A DNA stretch of 64,000 bases from Clostridium chromiireducens (GCF_002029255.1 NZ_MZGT01000008.1:1-64000), one strand, 5' to 3'. Positions 19,177 through 29,381 are shown, counted from the first letter of the stretch. Program-made: numbers and translations. The notes: generated by a model not told the origin, from the sequence alone.

Positions 19177-19340
19177 TTCTTCTCGCACTTAAATTCTTAT
19201 TTATTAAAAGTCCTAATTACATTTATATATTTATAATCCTGAGTCATCACCCAATTGATTCCTATCCCACCATGAATTTGCTACAATTAATAAAATCATA
19301 TAAAATATAATATACAAATGAAAATAAGGAGATGTAATTA

Positions 19341-20225
19341 ATGATAGATTTACATATTCATACAACTTCATCAGACGGTTCCGATGAACCAAAAGACATT
19401 CTTATTATGGCTCAGAAATTAAAACTAAAATATATATCAATTACAGACCATGACTCTGTTAATGCATATGAAAAACTAAAAGATATTAAAGTAAGTGATT
19501 ACTTTAATGGAAATATTATTCCTGGCTGTGAGTTTTCTGTTGTACACAATGGTAAACCGATTGAGGTATTAGGATATGGTTTAGACTTAGATATGATTAA
19601 TTCAATGGGAATTGTTTCAGATGAGAAATTTCTTGAAAGAGAAAATACATATCTAAAGAAGATTATGGAAGTATGCAGAAACCTTAATATTAAATACAGT
19701 AACGATCTATCTATAACTGGTAAATATTTCGCCACTCAGATGATTCATGCTGATCTTAGAAAATATCCTGAAAATGAAAAACACTTTACTAAAGAAATTT
19801 GGGAAAGTCTAAATGCATTTTATAGAACTTGTGTAAATAATCCAGATAGCCCATTTTTTCTAGACCAAATGAAGAGTTATCCTACAGTTCCTGAAATAGC
19901 CGATACTATAAAAAAGGCTGGCGGCAAATCTTTCCTTGCCCATCTTTATGGATATTTTGCTGATGATCATAGAGAATTTTTAGATTCAATTATATCATTA
20001 AACGAACTTGACGGGATTGAATGCTACCACTCACTTCATTCAATTGATAAGACAAAGTGCTTACTTGATTATTGCGATGAAAATAACCTCTATAAATCTG
20101 GCGGAAGTGATTATCATGGAAAACTTAAACCCAATGTTAAACTTGGCGAAAGCATTTCTGATGGAAAAATACCTTACGAAATATTAGAACCTTGGCTCCC
20201 AAATAAAATGTATTTCGATAGATAA
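19341..20225 (+). CDS. PHP-domain phosphoesterase (YciV/TrpH-like)
   Basis: 294 residues. The metal-binding PHP motifs are present in order: MIDLHIHTTSSDGSD (H-x-H), YISITDHDSVNAY (D-H-D), a Glu/His set at CEFSVVHN, SFLAHLYGY near residue 200, and the closing SGGSDYHG motif. Relatives in bacteria are 3',5'-nucleoside bisphosphate phosphatases or 5'-3' RNase AM. It is longer in the middle than many YciV proteins, with a helical insert at about residues 95-175. AAGGAG precedes the ATG. It stands alone, ending at a shared bidirectional terminator. The exact nucleotide substrate is not determined. Confidence 0.82.
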   Translation: MIDLHIHTTSSDGSDEPKDILIMAQKLKLKYISITDHDSVNAYEKLKDIKVSDYFNGNIIPGCEFSVVHNGKPIEVLGYGLDLDMINSMGIVSDEKFLERENTYLKKIMEVCRNLNIKYSNDLSITGKYFATQMIHADLRKYPENEKHFTKEIWESLNAFYRTCVNNPDSPFFLDQMKSYPTVPEIADTIKKAGGKSFLAHLYGYFADDHREFLDSIISLNELDGIECYHSLHSIDKTKCLLDYCDENNLYKSGGSDYHGKLKPNVKLGESISDGKIPYEILEPWLPNKMYFDR

Positions 20226-20269
20226 ACAATATGAACTTAAATTTACGTGATGACTTACCGAAATTAAAA

Positions 20270-20294
20270 ACCGTATCAGATTTTTTGATACGGT
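20270..20294. terminator. Bidirectional terminator
   Basis: ACCGTATCA / TGATACGGT, 9-bp perfect stem with a short T-rich loop, sited between converging genes and flanked by A and T tracts. It can end both the PHP gene and the glycosyltransferase gene. Confidence 0.8.
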
Positions 20295-20302
20295 GATTAG
20301 TG

Positions 20303-21508
20303 TTATTTTATCAATTTAGGTTCAATTAAATTTGCTAAGGTAATGCTCACTTCTTTATTACCACCTATATGACGATAATATTTATCCAGCACTCTGCTTG
20401 CAAAAATATCGCTTGAGTATTCATCAGCTTTTGAAACAGCTGCCTGCCTCATTCTATCGCCCAATGCTCTATTTTTTAATATTTCACTTACATAATATAT
20501 AAATTCATCTTTTTCTTTATATACATAACCGTTTTTTCCAGATTCTATTACGCTGTCTATGCAAGGATCATATTTACAGACAACAGGACATCCACTGCTT
20601 AATGCTTCAATATAAGTTAATCCTTGAGTCTCACTATTTGATGCAGTAACAAATATTTCAGATATTTTATAGTATTTATATATATCCTCGCTACTTATCA
20701 TTCCTGTAAAAACAACATTTCTCTCAATATTTAATCTCTTTGCTTCTTTTTTCAAATCATTTAAATATGGTCCTCCACCAACAATTAAAAGTTTAATATT
20801 GTTAAATTGCCTTATAATCTCTGGTAAAGTCATCAAAATCTCGCTTATATTTTTTTCTACGCCAATTCTCCCAATGTAAGATATAATTCTATCTTCATTA
20901 TAAAGATGTAGTTTATTAATAATCTCCTGTTTTTCTTTTTGTGATATTTCCTTTTTAAATCTACTTAAATCTATTCCTGTAGGAACTACGTATATAGGTT
21001 TATTTACTTTATATTTCAACAAGATCTTTCTAGTTTTTTCTGTTGGAGCAATAATACCATCTAAACTATTTAAAAGTAGTTTAGTTATTTTTACTGATAC
21101 ATTTTTATTAATTATCCTTCCACGAAATAAATAATTTAGGTAATGTTCATACATTGTATGATATGTATGAATATGAGGAATATTTAATTTACGGGAAATG
21201 TATTTAGATACTATCATCATAGAGAATTCCGTTTGCGAATGAATAGTGTCGGGTCCCCAATCAATTATTTTCTTAATAAGTTTATTATGCAGTAGGAAAT
21301 TGATTATTCTAGCCTCAGGGTAAATTCTGATTTTAATAGATCTTAAATAATATACATCTTTCTCAACTTTTTCTTCACCAGTATGCGACAATGTTAAAAT
21401 TCTAACTTCGTGCCCTTTATTCTTTAATTCTTTATATAAATTGTTTACCGAAGTAACAATCCCATTTATCATAGGAGAATAAGTATCTGTTGTTATTAAA
21501 ATCTTCAT
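20303..21508 (-). CDS. GT4-family glycosyltransferase (diacylglycerol glucosyltransferase-like)
   Basis: 401 residues with a GT-B fold. The N-terminal domain opens MKILITTDTYSPMINGIVTSVNNLYKEL with the acceptor loop HIHTYHTMYEHYLNYL. The C-terminal donor domain has ISYIGRIGVEKNISEIL, IVGGGPYLNDLKK and the E-x7-E region ASNSETQGLTYIEALSSG. This pattern matches 1,2-diacylglycerol 3-glucosyltransferases of Gram-positive bacteria, which make membrane glycolipid and lipoteichoic acid anchors from UDP-glucose. No signal peptide, so it is probably a cytoplasmic face membrane-associated enzyme. Single gene with no sugar-operon context, so acceptor identity is inferred from family only. Confidence 0.8.
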   Translation of the reverse strand: MKILITTDTYSPMINGIVTSVNNLYKELKNKGHEVRILTLSHTGEEKVEKDVYYLRSIKIRIYPEARIINFLLHNKLIKKIIDWGPDTIHSQTEFSMMIVSKYISRKLNIPHIHTYHTMYEHYLNYLFRGRIINKNVSVKITKLLLNSLDGIIAPTEKTRKILLKYKVNKPIYVVPTGIDLSRFKKEISQKEKQEIINKLHLYNEDRIISYIGRIGVEKNISEILMTLPEIIRQFNNIKLLIVGGGPYLNDLKKEAKRLNIERNVVFTGMISSEDIYKYYKISEIFVTASNSETQGLTYIEALSSGCPVVCKYDPCIDSVIESGKNGYVYKEKDEFIYYVSEILKNRALGDRMRQAAVSKADEYSSDIFASRVLDKYYRHIGGNKEVSITLANLIEPKLIK

Positions 21509-21673
21509 TTATTTAGCCCCCTATAACCATAAAACTATCTTAAAATAATTACTCTAACATAATACAAATTTAGCATTTCTACAAATCCAGAAATCAAACC
21601 TATCTAATAAAATTTATTTTACATCCTTTAAACATATACATGTTTGAATAAATAAATTGAATTACGTAAATTT

Positions 21674-21802
21674 TTATTTTCTCTTTTGCACATCTACATA
21701 TGAAACTGCTAATAGAGCTTCTATATTGCCTTCACCTGGTGACACACTTTCTCTTAGTACGAATACTCCATCTATCACTATTTCACCATTTTTTAGTATC
21801 AA
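21674..21802 (-). CDS. Possible 42-residue ORF coupled to glutathione peroxidase (uncertain)
   Basis: A TTG-initiated frame overlaps the peroxidase stop codon and would encode 42 residues containing ENGEIVIDG-like and [16 protein letters not shown]-like stretches (as read: [20 protein letters not shown]). The composition looks protein-like rather than random, being mixed polar/hydrophobic with no low complexity. There is no clear ribosome site. It may be a tail fragment of a lost gene or a readthrough extension. I do not recognise it. Confidence 0.25.
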   Translation of the reverse strand: MILKNGEIVIDGVFVLRESVSPGEGNIEALLAVSYVDVQKRK

Positions 21803-22278
21803 TTTTTTAATAATTTTTCAATATCTCCTCTTAATTTTGATGGTTTGGTTATAGGCGCATATCTTTTTACAACATTTCCTTCTGAATCTATTAAGAATTT
21901 AGAAAAATTCCATTTTATCTCTTTATTTAAAATTCCTTTAGCCTCATTTTTTAAATATTTATATAGTGGATGTGCATTTTCTCCATTTACATCTATTTTC
22001 TCGAACATTGTAAAGCTAACTCCATAATTTATTAAACAGAATTCACTAATCTCCTTGTTATCACCTGGATCTTGACTTGCAAATTGATTACATGGGAATC
22101 CAATAATTTCAAGACCTTTATCCTTATAATCTTTATATAATTCTTCTAACTCCTTAAACTGAGGTGTTAATCCACATTTACTTGCAGTATTTACAACTAA
22201 GACCACCTTACCTTTGTACTTCTCCATTTTAACTTCCTGCCCATTCATTTTTTTTGCTGAAAAATCATAAAAATTCAT
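21799..22278 (-). CDS. Glutathione peroxidase-family thiol peroxidase
   Basis: 159 residues, thioredoxin fold. The peroxidatic site is [11 protein letters not shown] (Cys36, not selenocysteine), then [13 protein letters not shown] with the catalytic Gln and a second Cys, and the WNFSKFLID block with the catalytic Trp-Asn. It reduces peroxides. Bacterial Cys forms generally use thioredoxin rather than glutathione, as expected in a clostridium. Family length is normal. It has a strong upstream promoter (22459-22487) and no operon partner except the doubtful 42-residue frame that overlaps its stop. Confidence in the family is high. Confidence 0.92.
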   Translation of the reverse strand: MNFYDFSAKKMNGQEVKMEKYKGKVVLVVNTASKCGLTPQFKELEELYKDYKDKGLEIIGFPCNQFASQDPGDNKEISEFCLINYGVSFTMFEKIDVNGENAHPLYKYLKNEAKGILNKEIKWNFSKFLIDSEGNVVKRYAPITKPSKLRGDIEKLLKN

Positions 22279-22458
22279 ATTAACTCTCTCCTTCTATTTT
22301 TATTTAATATTTATATAAATTTAATTTTATTCAATCTATTTGGATAAAAATATATTAGCTGATATTTACTAAAATTAAATTCCAGCTAATTATGCTACGA
22401 CTATTCAAAAAATTGAATTTACCCAAATTAAATTTATCAAAATCAATTTTATAAACTT

Positions 22459-22487
22459 AGTATATAATCTCGAGTTCAAATTGTCAA
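22459..22487 (-). promoter_or_regulatory. Sigma-A promoter for the peroxidase gene
   Basis: On the minus strand, TTGACA (22487-22482), a 17-nt spacer and TATACT (22464-22459), a near-consensus promoter about 180 nt before the peroxidase start. The long leader contains AT-rich partial palindromes (AATTTA..TAAATT) but no convincing PerR box. The rest of 22279-22657 is empty except a motif around 22611-22640 that recurs near 52.7 kb. Confidence 0.75.
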
Positions 22488-22657
22488 TAAATACTTTCTC
22501 TTATGCTAGCATCCCTCTGGAATATAGATAAACAGATTATATATTTAACTTATAATTATAATAACTATCCGTACTTGTTAACCTTGAGTGTATCACTTTA
22601 CTAGAAATAAGTTACACATAAGTCTAAGTTATATGTTGTTTATCTATATACATAGAG

Positions 22658-24655
22658 TTATCTTTGTTCTTTAATAATCCCCTTTCTATAGGCGTCTAGA
22701 AGTAATTCCAAATCTTTTATCTGAAGTTTCAGTTCTTCACCTATATCTGTATCTCCAACACGCTTTCTTTCAACTTGCTGTTCTAGCACTAATGTAGTTG
22801 AAAGAATATCTTTCTCTTCTTCAATAGCTTTTTGAGTAGATTCGAATGGTTCATGAGATACTAATAAAAGGCCATATGAATTATATATAAGTGTATATCC
22901 CGCTATTCCTGTCTGAGCTTGATAAGCTCTTGAGAATCCTCCATCAATAACTAAGAGCTTTCCATTTGCTTTTATAGGACTCTCCCCTTTTTTTATTTTA
23001 ACAGGTACATGCCCATTAATTATATGAGAGTCATTTGGATCTAATCCAAATTCTTCAAAAATAATATTACATGCCTTCTCGTCATCCTCTAATTCAAAGT
23101 AATAATTTTTCTTTTCAAGATGAGTTTCTTCATCATTAATAAAATATCTTTCAAAAGTAGTCATTTTATCTTTTCCAAAAAGCGGTGAATCAACTCCATT
23201 CCATAAATACCAAGTTATATCCATACCATATGATTTAGCTTCAGGGTTATTTTTATAGAAATAACCTTCCCTAACTAAAATTTCTAGCCTGTCTAAATAA
23301 GCTTTTCCACTGTATTCTTCACCTGAAGCACCTATGTTTACCCTTTTAAAACTTCCATCTTCATTAAGTGGAATACATCCATGATATAGTAAATTGGAAT
23401 TATGTTTTAAGTACATACTCCCTTTCGCAAAAAGAAAGCTGACATGTTTTTGAAGCTTTTCACTATTTAAAAATGAAGATCTAAGCTTTTCAACAAGGTC
23501 TTTTTCTTCTGGAATTAACTCATATGGATTGCCAGGGTTTATTGTTGGAAAATTGATATCATTTAATTTGTATATTTTCCCGCCTAAATTGATTGTTCCT
23601 TCTTTATAATCTATATTATTTAGTAAAAGTCTATCCTCCATCTTAAAATATGGACGTCTATTAATTATTTCACCCTCTAATTTAAATTGTACTATCGATA
23701 TAGCTTTATGCATTTTAGCCATAAGATTCAAATCTTTATCCGTATAATCATTTCCATTTTCAATCTTAGGTGTAAAAGCTATACACTCATCATCGCCATA
23801 AAAATCAATTGCAAAAGTTGCAAGAGGAAGCAGATTTATACCATAACCATCCTCTATGGTACTTAAATTAGCATATCTGGCACATGTTCTAATTACTGTA
23901 GCAATACAAGCTTCACTTCCAGCTGCTGCCCCCATCCAAACTATATCATGATTGCCCCATTGAATATCCACAGAGTGATAATTTATAAGAGTATCCATAA
24001 TAATGTCTGGACCAGGACCTCTGTCAAATATATCACCTATAATATGAAGCCTATCTATTACTAGGTTTTGAATTAACTTAGAGAGTGCAATTATAAATTC
24101 ATTAGCTCTCCCAACTCTAATTATAGTTTTTATTATTTCATTATAATATTCCTCTTTATCTAACTTATCAGGCTGTTCATGTAAAAGTTCTTCGATAATA
24201 TATGCAAAATCCTTTGGTAAAGCTTTCCTTACCTTGGAACGAGTATATTTTGCAGACACATATCTGCAAATTTCAATAAGTCTATATAAGGTAATTTTAT
24301 ACCAATCCTCAATATTAGGTTCACTTTTTTGCGCATATTCTAATTTTTGCTCTGGATAATATATAAGAGTAGCTAGACTTTTCCTACCCCTTTGGCTCAA
24401 TGTATTTCCAAAAATCTCATCTATCTTTCGCTTTATAACTCCTGAAGCATTTTTTAATACATGGATAAAGGGTTCATACTCTCCATGTATATCCGACAAG
24501 AAATGTTCAGTACCTTTTGGAAGATTTAAAATTGCTTGTAAGTTAATTACTTCTGTACAAGCATCAGCTATTGTTGGATACTGATTCGATAGGAGTTTGA
24601 GATATCTAAGCTTATCATCAAATTCTGCATTGAAATTTTCTTCAATATAAGACAT
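22658..24655 (-). CDS. fbp: Fructose-1,6-bisphosphatase, class III
   Basis: 665 residues, the usual size of the Firmicute class III enzyme. Metallophosphatase motifs are visible: [12 protein letters not shown] near residue 54, [19 protein letters not shown] near 200, [19 protein letters not shown] near 232, and [10 protein letters not shown] near 560. It hydrolyses fructose-1,6-bisphosphate to fructose-6-phosphate, the gluconeogenic step. The ATG has a GGGGGAA ribosome site. Its promoter region contains two 23-bp direct repeats (24726-24780) that overlap the -10/-35 positions, implying a dedicated regulator. Monocistronic. Confidence 0.96.
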   Translation of the reverse strand: MSYIEENFNAEFDDKLRYLKLLSNQYPTIADACTEVINLQAILNLPKGTEHFLSDIHGEYEPFIHVLKNASGVIKRKIDEIFGNTLSQRGRKSLATLIYYPEQKLEYAQKSEPNIEDWYKITLYRLIEICRYVSAKYTRSKVRKALPKDFAYIIEELLHEQPDKLDKEEYYNEIIKTIIRVGRANEFIIALSKLIQNLVIDRLHIIGDIFDRGPGPDIIMDTLINYHSVDIQWGNHDIVWMGAAAGSEACIATVIRTCARYANLSTIEDGYGINLLPLATFAIDFYGDDECIAFTPKIENGNDYTDKDLNLMAKMHKAISIVQFKLEGEIINRRPYFKMEDRLLLNNIDYKEGTINLGGKIYKLNDINFPTINPGNPYELIPEEKDLVEKLRSSFLNSEKLQKHVSFLFAKGSMYLKHNSNLLYHGCIPLNEDGSFKRVNIGASGEEYSGKAYLDRLEILVREGYFYKNNPEAKSYGMDITWYLWNGVDSPLFGKDKMTTFERYFINDEETHLEKKNYYFELEDDEKACNIIFEEFGLDPNDSHIINGHVPVKIKKGESPIKANGKLLVIDGGFSRAYQAQTGIAGYTLIYNSYGLLLVSHEPFESTQKAIEEEKDILSTTLVLEQQVERKRVGDTDIGEELKLQIKDLELLLDAYRKGIIKEQR

Positions 24656-24725
24656 TATATTTCCCCCTCAAGCTTTCTTAAAATTTATTATTAATATTAA
24701 GTGCCTTGTAATTTTAATCCACTTA

Positions 24726-24780
24726 TATTGTATACTATTAAACAATAGCTTTTGCAATATAGTATACTTTTAAACAAAAG
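24726..24780 (-). repeat. Two 23-bp direct repeats over the fbp promoter
   Basis: 24726-24748 and 24758-24780 are the same sequence with three mismatches, in direct orientation with a 32-bp period (about three helical turns). Plus-strand core: GTATACT-N-TTAAACAA. On the minus strand a promoter TTGCAA-N17-TATACA can be placed with both repeats overlapping it. The arrangement fits a dimeric repressor or activator binding twice on one helix face. Confidence 0.6.
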
Positions 24781-24926
24781 TATATCACATAAACCATGAG
24801 AATGTTAAGCTATTTATTCTTTATAAATAGCTACCTTCGCAAGAAATATATAACTTATATATTTTTCTTTATTGTGCATATTTTTTCTTCACTCACAAAA
24901 TCCTATCATTTTTACTCATAAAAAAT

Positions 24927-24962
24927 TCTCATAACAACGCTTATATCAATGTTGTTATGAGA
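24927..24962 (-). terminator. Terminator after ABC exporter operon
   Basis: 12-bp perfect stem TCTCATAACAAC / GTTGTTATGAGA with a 12-nt loop and ATTTTTTATG on the minus-strand exit side. It lies about 100 nt after the last ABC gene. Confidence 0.82.
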
Positions 24963-25063
24963 AATATTCATTTTTATAATCATATGATTATAGCTTTTCA
25001 ATTATGTTTCTTCTAAATAATCTGCGGTTATAAATTTATACCTATACTTTACTTAAATACTCT

Positions 25064-26998
25064 TTAAGATAGTTCAAAAGCACCAGTATATAATTGATAG
25101 TACTTACCTTTTTGCTCAATTAAATCATCATGATTTCCTCTTTCAATAATTCTACCTTGATCTAAAACCATAATTACATCAGAGTTTTTGATTGTAGAAA
25201 GTCTATGGGCAATTACAAAAACTGTTCTTCCTTTCATAAGCTTATCCATACCATCTTGAACAATCTTTTCTGTTCTTGTATCTATACTTGAGGTTGCTTC
25301 ATCAAGTATTAAAACAGGTGGATCTGCAATGGCTGCTCTAGCAATTGTAAGTAACTGTCTTTGTCCTTGCGACAGACTTCCACCATCTCCTGTAAGCACC
25401 GTATCATAACCCTTTGGAAGATGTCTTATAAATGTATCTGCATTTGCAAGTTTTGCTGCTGCACGCACTTCTTCATCTGTTGCATCTAATTTCCCATACC
25501 TGATGTTATCTGCAACTGTTCCTGTAAATAAATGTGCATCTTGAAGTACTATTCCAAGAGAACTTCTTAAATCATCTTTTTTAATTTTATTAATATTAAT
25601 TCCATCATACCTGATCTTACCATCTTGAATATCATAGAATCGGTTGATTAAGTTTGTAATAGTTGTTTTTCCTGCCCCTGTTGCACCTACAAAAGCAATT
25701 TTTTGCCCTGGATTTGCAAAAAGCTTTATATTATGGAGTATAATCTTTTCATCATTATAACCAAAATCAACATCATCAAATACTACTTCACCAAGAAGTT
25801 TTGTGTAAGTAACGCTGCCATCTTCATGAGGATGCTTCCATGCCCATATTCCAGTACGTTTTGTAGATTCATTTAGTTCTCCATTTTCATCTTCAGTAGC
25901 ATTAACTAAAGTTACATATCCTTCATCAGTTTCTTTTTCTTCATCAAGAAGCTTAAAGATACGTTCTGCCCCAGCAAGTGCCATAATTACAAAGTTAAAT
26001 TGTTGTGCCATTTGGTTTACTGTTTGGCTGAAAGTCCTTGTTAGCTGCAAGAATGATGCAAGAGCTCCAATAGTAAATCCTGCAAATTCTCCAATAGCAA
26101 TAACAGATCCTAAAATAGCAACAGTTACATAGTTTATATAACCAATATTATTCATAACAGGCATTAAAGCATTTGCATATTTATTAGCATTATTGGCACT
26201 ATCACAAAGAGCATCATTTAATTTATCAAAATTAATTCTTGCTTCTTCCTCATGACAGAATACTTTTACAACCTTTTGCCCTTCCATCATCTCTTCAATA
26301 TAACCATTTACTGCACCTATATCTCTTTGCTGAGCCCCAAAATATTTTCCACTCTTCGCTCCAATGAATTTAGTTACATTTACCATTATAAAAATAATTA
26401 TGATTTGAACTATTGTTAATGGAATACTTAGAAAAATCATTGAAATAAATACACTAACAACTGTGATAATTGCTGATAATAACTGTGGTATACCTTGGCT
26501 TATCATCTGTCTTAATGCATCAGTATCATTTGTGTAAAGGCTCATCACATCCCCATGGGCATGTGTATCAAAGAATTTAATTGGTAAAGTTTCCATATGG
26601 GCAAACATATCATCTCTTATCTTCTTAAGAGAACCTTGAGATATTATGATCATTATACGACTGTATACATAAGTTGCTAAAACTCCAACAATATAAATTG
26701 TTGCCAGTGTAATAATCATTTTGAGTAGAGGCCCAAAATCTGGGGCTCCAGATATCTTTAAAAGCGGAGCTATATAATCATCAATTAAATTTCTTAGAAA
26801 TAATGTACCTATAACATTAGCAAGGGAACTTATAATAATCGTTACAAGTACAATGAAAAATAATCCCTTATATTCTTTAAGAACATAAGCTAGTAATCTT
26901 TTCAATGTTTTTAAAGAATCTTTGCTAACTTTGGCATGACCACGAGGGCCACCTGGTCCACGCATAGCTCTAGGCTTATTAGCATTATTTTGACTCAT
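25064..26998 (-). CDS. Heterodimeric ABC multidrug exporter, catalytic-site subunit
   Basis: 644 residues: six membrane helices at about 45-340 fused to an ATPase domain at about 400-640. Walker A is GATGAGKTT, signature LSQGQRQL, Walker B VLILDEATSS with the catalytic Glu, and H-loop AHRLSTI, so this half carries the intact Glu and His. An insert of about 45 residues (about 350-400) precedes the ATPase domain, as in LmrD/BmrD-type halves. It is the second ABC gene of the operon, overlapping its partner by 14 bp (translational coupling, own GGAG site). With the partner it should form an asymmetric exporter for drugs or lipids. Confidence 0.92.
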   Translation of the reverse strand: MSQNNANKPRAMRGPGGPRGHAKVSKDSLKTLKRLLAYVLKEYKGLFFIVLVTIIISSLANVIGTLFLRNLIDDYIAPLLKISGAPDFGPLLKMIITLATIYIVGVLATYVYSRIMIIISQGSLKKIRDDMFAHMETLPIKFFDTHAHGDVMSLYTNDTDALRQMISQGIPQLLSAIITVVSVFISMIFLSIPLTIVQIIIIFIMVNVTKFIGAKSGKYFGAQQRDIGAVNGYIEEMMEGQKVVKVFCHEEEARINFDKLNDALCDSANNANKYANALMPVMNNIGYINYVTVAILGSVIAIGEFAGFTIGALASFLQLTRTFSQTVNQMAQQFNFVIMALAGAERIFKLLDEEKETDEGYVTLVNATEDENGELNESTKRTGIWAWKHPHEDGSVTYTKLLGEVVFDDVDFGYNDEKIILHNIKLFANPGQKIAFVGATGAGKTTITNLINRFYDIQDGKIRYDGININKIKKDDLRSSLGIVLQDAHLFTGTVADNIRYGKLDATDEEVRAAAKLANADTFIRHLPKGYDTVLTGDGGSLSQGQRQLLTIARAAIADPPVLILDEATSSIDTRTEKIVQDGMDKLMKGRTVFVIAHRLSTIKNSDVIMVLDQGRIIERGNHDDLIEQKGKYYQLYTGAFELS

Positions 26999-28724
26999 TA
27001 TTATCAGCTCCTTTCACTTGTGATTCATAAACTTCACGGTATATATCATTTGATTTTATTAATTCTTCATGATTACCAAATCCATCTATTTTCCCATCAT
27101 TTAATACTATAATTTTATCTGCGTCTTGCACTGAAGAAATACGTTGAGCGATAATAATCTTTGTAGTATCAGGTATTGTCTCGATAAATGCTTTTCTAAT
27201 AAACGCATCAGTTTTAGTGTCTACCGCACTAGTAGAATCATCCAAAATTAATATTTTAGGTCGTTTAAGTAATGCTCTTGCAATGCACAGTCTTTGCTTT
27301 TGTCCTCCTGATACATTTGTTCCACCTTGTTCGATAAATGTATCATACTTATTAGGAAGATTTTCTATAAACTCCTCTGCTTGAGCCTGTCTACATGCAT
27401 TTATTATTTCTTCATCAGTTGCATTCTTATTTCCCCATCTAAGATTTTCTTTTATTGTTCCAGAGAATAAAACATTCTTTTGTAACACCATTGAAACTTC
27501 ATCTCTAAGAGTTTCTATATCATAATTTCTAACGTCAACTCCACCAACTTCAACTGTCCCATTAGTAACATCATATAATCTTGGAATAAGCTGAACAAGG
27601 GTTGATTTTGCACTACCTGTTCCCCCTATAATACCTATAGTTTCCCCAGAATTAATCTTTATGTTGATGTTCTCTAAAACTAAGTTGTCCTTATCTTTGC
27701 TGTAACTAAAGTCAACATTATTAAATGTTATAGATCCATCCTTAACTTCATAAATAGGATTTTCTATATTTGCCAAGTCACTTTTTTCTTCTAAAACTTC
27801 TATAATTCTTTCAGCAGATGATTTTGACATAATTACCATTACAAACACCATTGAAAGCATCATAAGACTGATTAGTATATTCATTGTATAAGCAAATAAG
27901 CTCATCAATTCTCCAGTTGTCAACGATTTTGAAACAATCATTTTTGCTCCAAGCCAAGATAAAAGTAAAATACAAACATATACAGTAAACTGCATTGCTG
28001 GTGCATTAATTATTATTAATTTTTCAGCTCTCATAAAATATTTATATAAAGTTTCTGAAGCCTTATAGAATTTATTTGTTTCATGTTCCTCTCTTACATA
28101 AGCCTTCACAGCACGAATTCCAGTTAAATTTTCTTGAACACTTGCGTTTAAGTCATCGTACTTCTTAAATACTTCTACAAAATATGGATGTACTGTTGTC
28201 ATAATAAAATATAATACAATACCTAAAAATACTATGGCACCTAAAAATATTAAAGCTAATTTAGAATTAATATAAAAACTCATAACCATAGCAGAGATTA
28301 ACATAAACGGTGACCTAACAGACATTCTTGTTATCATTTGAAATGCATTTTGAACATTTGTTACGTCTGTTGTTAATCTAGTTATAAGTCCTGCCGTTGA
28401 ATACTTGTCTATATTTGAAAACGAGTAATTCTGTATATTATAATACATTGCTTTTCTTATATTCCTTGCAAAACCAGTTGATGAGCTGGCTGCATACTTT
28501 CCAGATAATACACCAAAAGCAAGAGATAAAAATGCTGCTATTATCATTGCTGCCCCAATAATAGTTACATATTTCATATCTCCTTTTCCCACTCCATTAT
28601 CAATGATTAATGCCATTAAAAATGGAATGATTGTTTCCATCACTGCCTCTAAAGCAACATATACAGGAGTGAGAATTGTATCTCTTTTAAATTCTGCTAT
28701 ATAGCTTGCTAATTTTTTTATCAT
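26985..28724 (-). CDS. Heterodimeric ABC multidrug exporter, degenerate-site subunit
   Basis: 579 residues: six membrane helices at about 15-300 plus an ATPase domain. The signature VSGGQKQRL is canonical. Walker A is GGTGSAKST (Ala where Gly is usual), the Walker B Glu is replaced by Asp (LILDDSTSA), and the H-loop His is Gln (AQRISSV). This is the degenerate half typical of heterodimeric exporters (TM287/288, LmrCD, BmrCD), in which only one ATP site is hydrolytically competent. The preceding gene is a MarR-type repressor, and a GTTAGGTTTCTAAC site lies 18-31 bp before the ATG. Confidence 0.92.
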   Translation of the reverse strand: MIKKLASYIAEFKRDTILTPVYVALEAVMETIIPFLMALIIDNGVGKGDMKYVTIIGAAMIIAAFLSLAFGVLSGKYAASSSTGFARNIRKAMYYNIQNYSFSNIDKYSTAGLITRLTTDVTNVQNAFQMITRMSVRSPFMLISAMVMSFYINSKLALIFLGAIVFLGIVLYFIMTTVHPYFVEVFKKYDDLNASVQENLTGIRAVKAYVREEHETNKFYKASETLYKYFMRAEKLIIINAPAMQFTVYVCILLLSWLGAKMIVSKSLTTGELMSLFAYTMNILISLMMLSMVFVMVIMSKSSAERIIEVLEEKSDLANIENPIYEVKDGSITFNNVDFSYSKDKDNLVLENINIKINSGETIGIIGGTGSAKSTLVQLIPRLYDVTNGTVEVGGVDVRNYDIETLRDEVSMVLQKNVLFSGTIKENLRWGNKNATDEEIINACRQAQAEEFIENLPNKYDTFIEQGGTNVSGGQKQRLCIARALLKRPKILILDDSTSAVDTKTDAFIRKAFIETIPDTTKIIIAQRISSVQDADKIIVLNDGKIDGFGNHEELIKSNDIYREVYESQVKGADNNESK

Positions 28725-28741
28725 AATTTTCCTCCCCCTTT

Positions 28742-28755
28742 GTTAGGTTTCTAAC
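28742..28755. promoter_or_regulatory. Probable MarR operator before ABC genes
   Basis: GTTAGGTTTCTAAC, an imperfect palindrome. It matches GTTAGACTTCTAAC upstream of the marR gene at 12 of 14 positions. It lies between marR and the first ABC gene, so the repressor may act at both places. Confidence 0.6.
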
Positions 28756-28778
28756 TAATAATTTAAAAAAAATTGCAT

Positions 28779-29210
28779 TTAGTCTGCAATTTTCTTTGAT
28801 AATCTATCAATTAATGAGACGAATATATTCATTTCAGCCTCACTTAATTCATCTCTAAGAGATTTCTCAAATCCTTGTATAAAATTATGAACATGATTAT
28901 GAATCTCTATTCCTTTTTCAGTAATCACTATTTTCTTAAGTCTAGCATCCTCCGAAACACTTACCCTCTTAATGAATCCGTTCTTCTCCATTAATTGAAG
29001 CACACTAGTTACTGAGGAACGTCTAATATCAAGATCTTCTTCTATATCTTTCTGAAATATTTCTCTTACCTTAGATTCATGAGATATAAATGCAAGTATT
29101 CTGCCTTGAACACTTGTTACACCATATTGTGATGCCTCTTTATCTATTGCTCTATGAATCCTCTTAGCTAATATATTTATCTTTTTTCCGATGCTTACCT
29201 CATTATCCAT
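28779..29210 (-). CDS. MarR-family repressor of the ABC exporter
   Basis: 143 residues. A winged-helix MarR core: VTSVQGRILAFISHES, then the recognition region IEEDLDIRRSSVTSVLQLMEKNGFIKR and the wing SEDARLKKIVITEKG, with N- and C-terminal dimerisation helices. It lies 54 bp upstream of the two ABC genes on the same strand and very likely autoregulates the operon. Paired GTTAG..TTCTAAC sites lie upstream of marR and between marR and the exporter genes. The ligand is unknown, presumably a toxic compound pumped by the exporter. Confidence 0.88.
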   Translation of the reverse strand: MDNEVSIGKKINILAKRIHRAIDKEASQYGVTSVQGRILAFISHESKVREIFQKDIEEDLDIRRSSVTSVLQLMEKNGFIKRVSVSEDARLKKIVITEKGIEIHNHVHNFIQGFEKSLRDELSEAEMNIFVSLIDRLSKKIAD

Positions 29211-29230
29211 CTCAATGCTCCTATCAGTTT

Positions 29231-29244
29231 GTTAGACTTCTAAC
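29231..29244. promoter_or_regulatory. Probable MarR operator upstream of marR
   Basis: GTTAGACTTCTAAC, 21 bp before the marR start, followed by a related half-site TTAGTC. It pairs with the 28742-28755 copy. Confidence 0.6.
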
Positions 29245-29357
29245 TATTATTAGTCTAAATCAGATTTCTGTTTTTGTCAATATAGTTATATTTTTATAAT
29301 GATATCATATTTATATGCACATAATTTATAGACTAAACATTTTTATCACTTGATTTA

Positions 29358-29381
29358 ACTGACCACAATTTTGTGGTCAGT
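29358..29381. terminator. 24-bp perfect palindrome (dispersed terminator-like repeat)
   Basis: ACTGACCACAA-TT-TTGTGGTCAGT. Its 22-bp core has the same arms as the copies at 9902 and 63962. It lies between marR and serS, outside both, in DNA otherwise free of genes (29211-29488). Confidence 0.7.

Noticed and set aside
21657-21854. 65-residue plus-strand frame overlapping the peroxidase end
   Set aside because: Antisense shadow of the peroxidase 3' region with no ribosome site.
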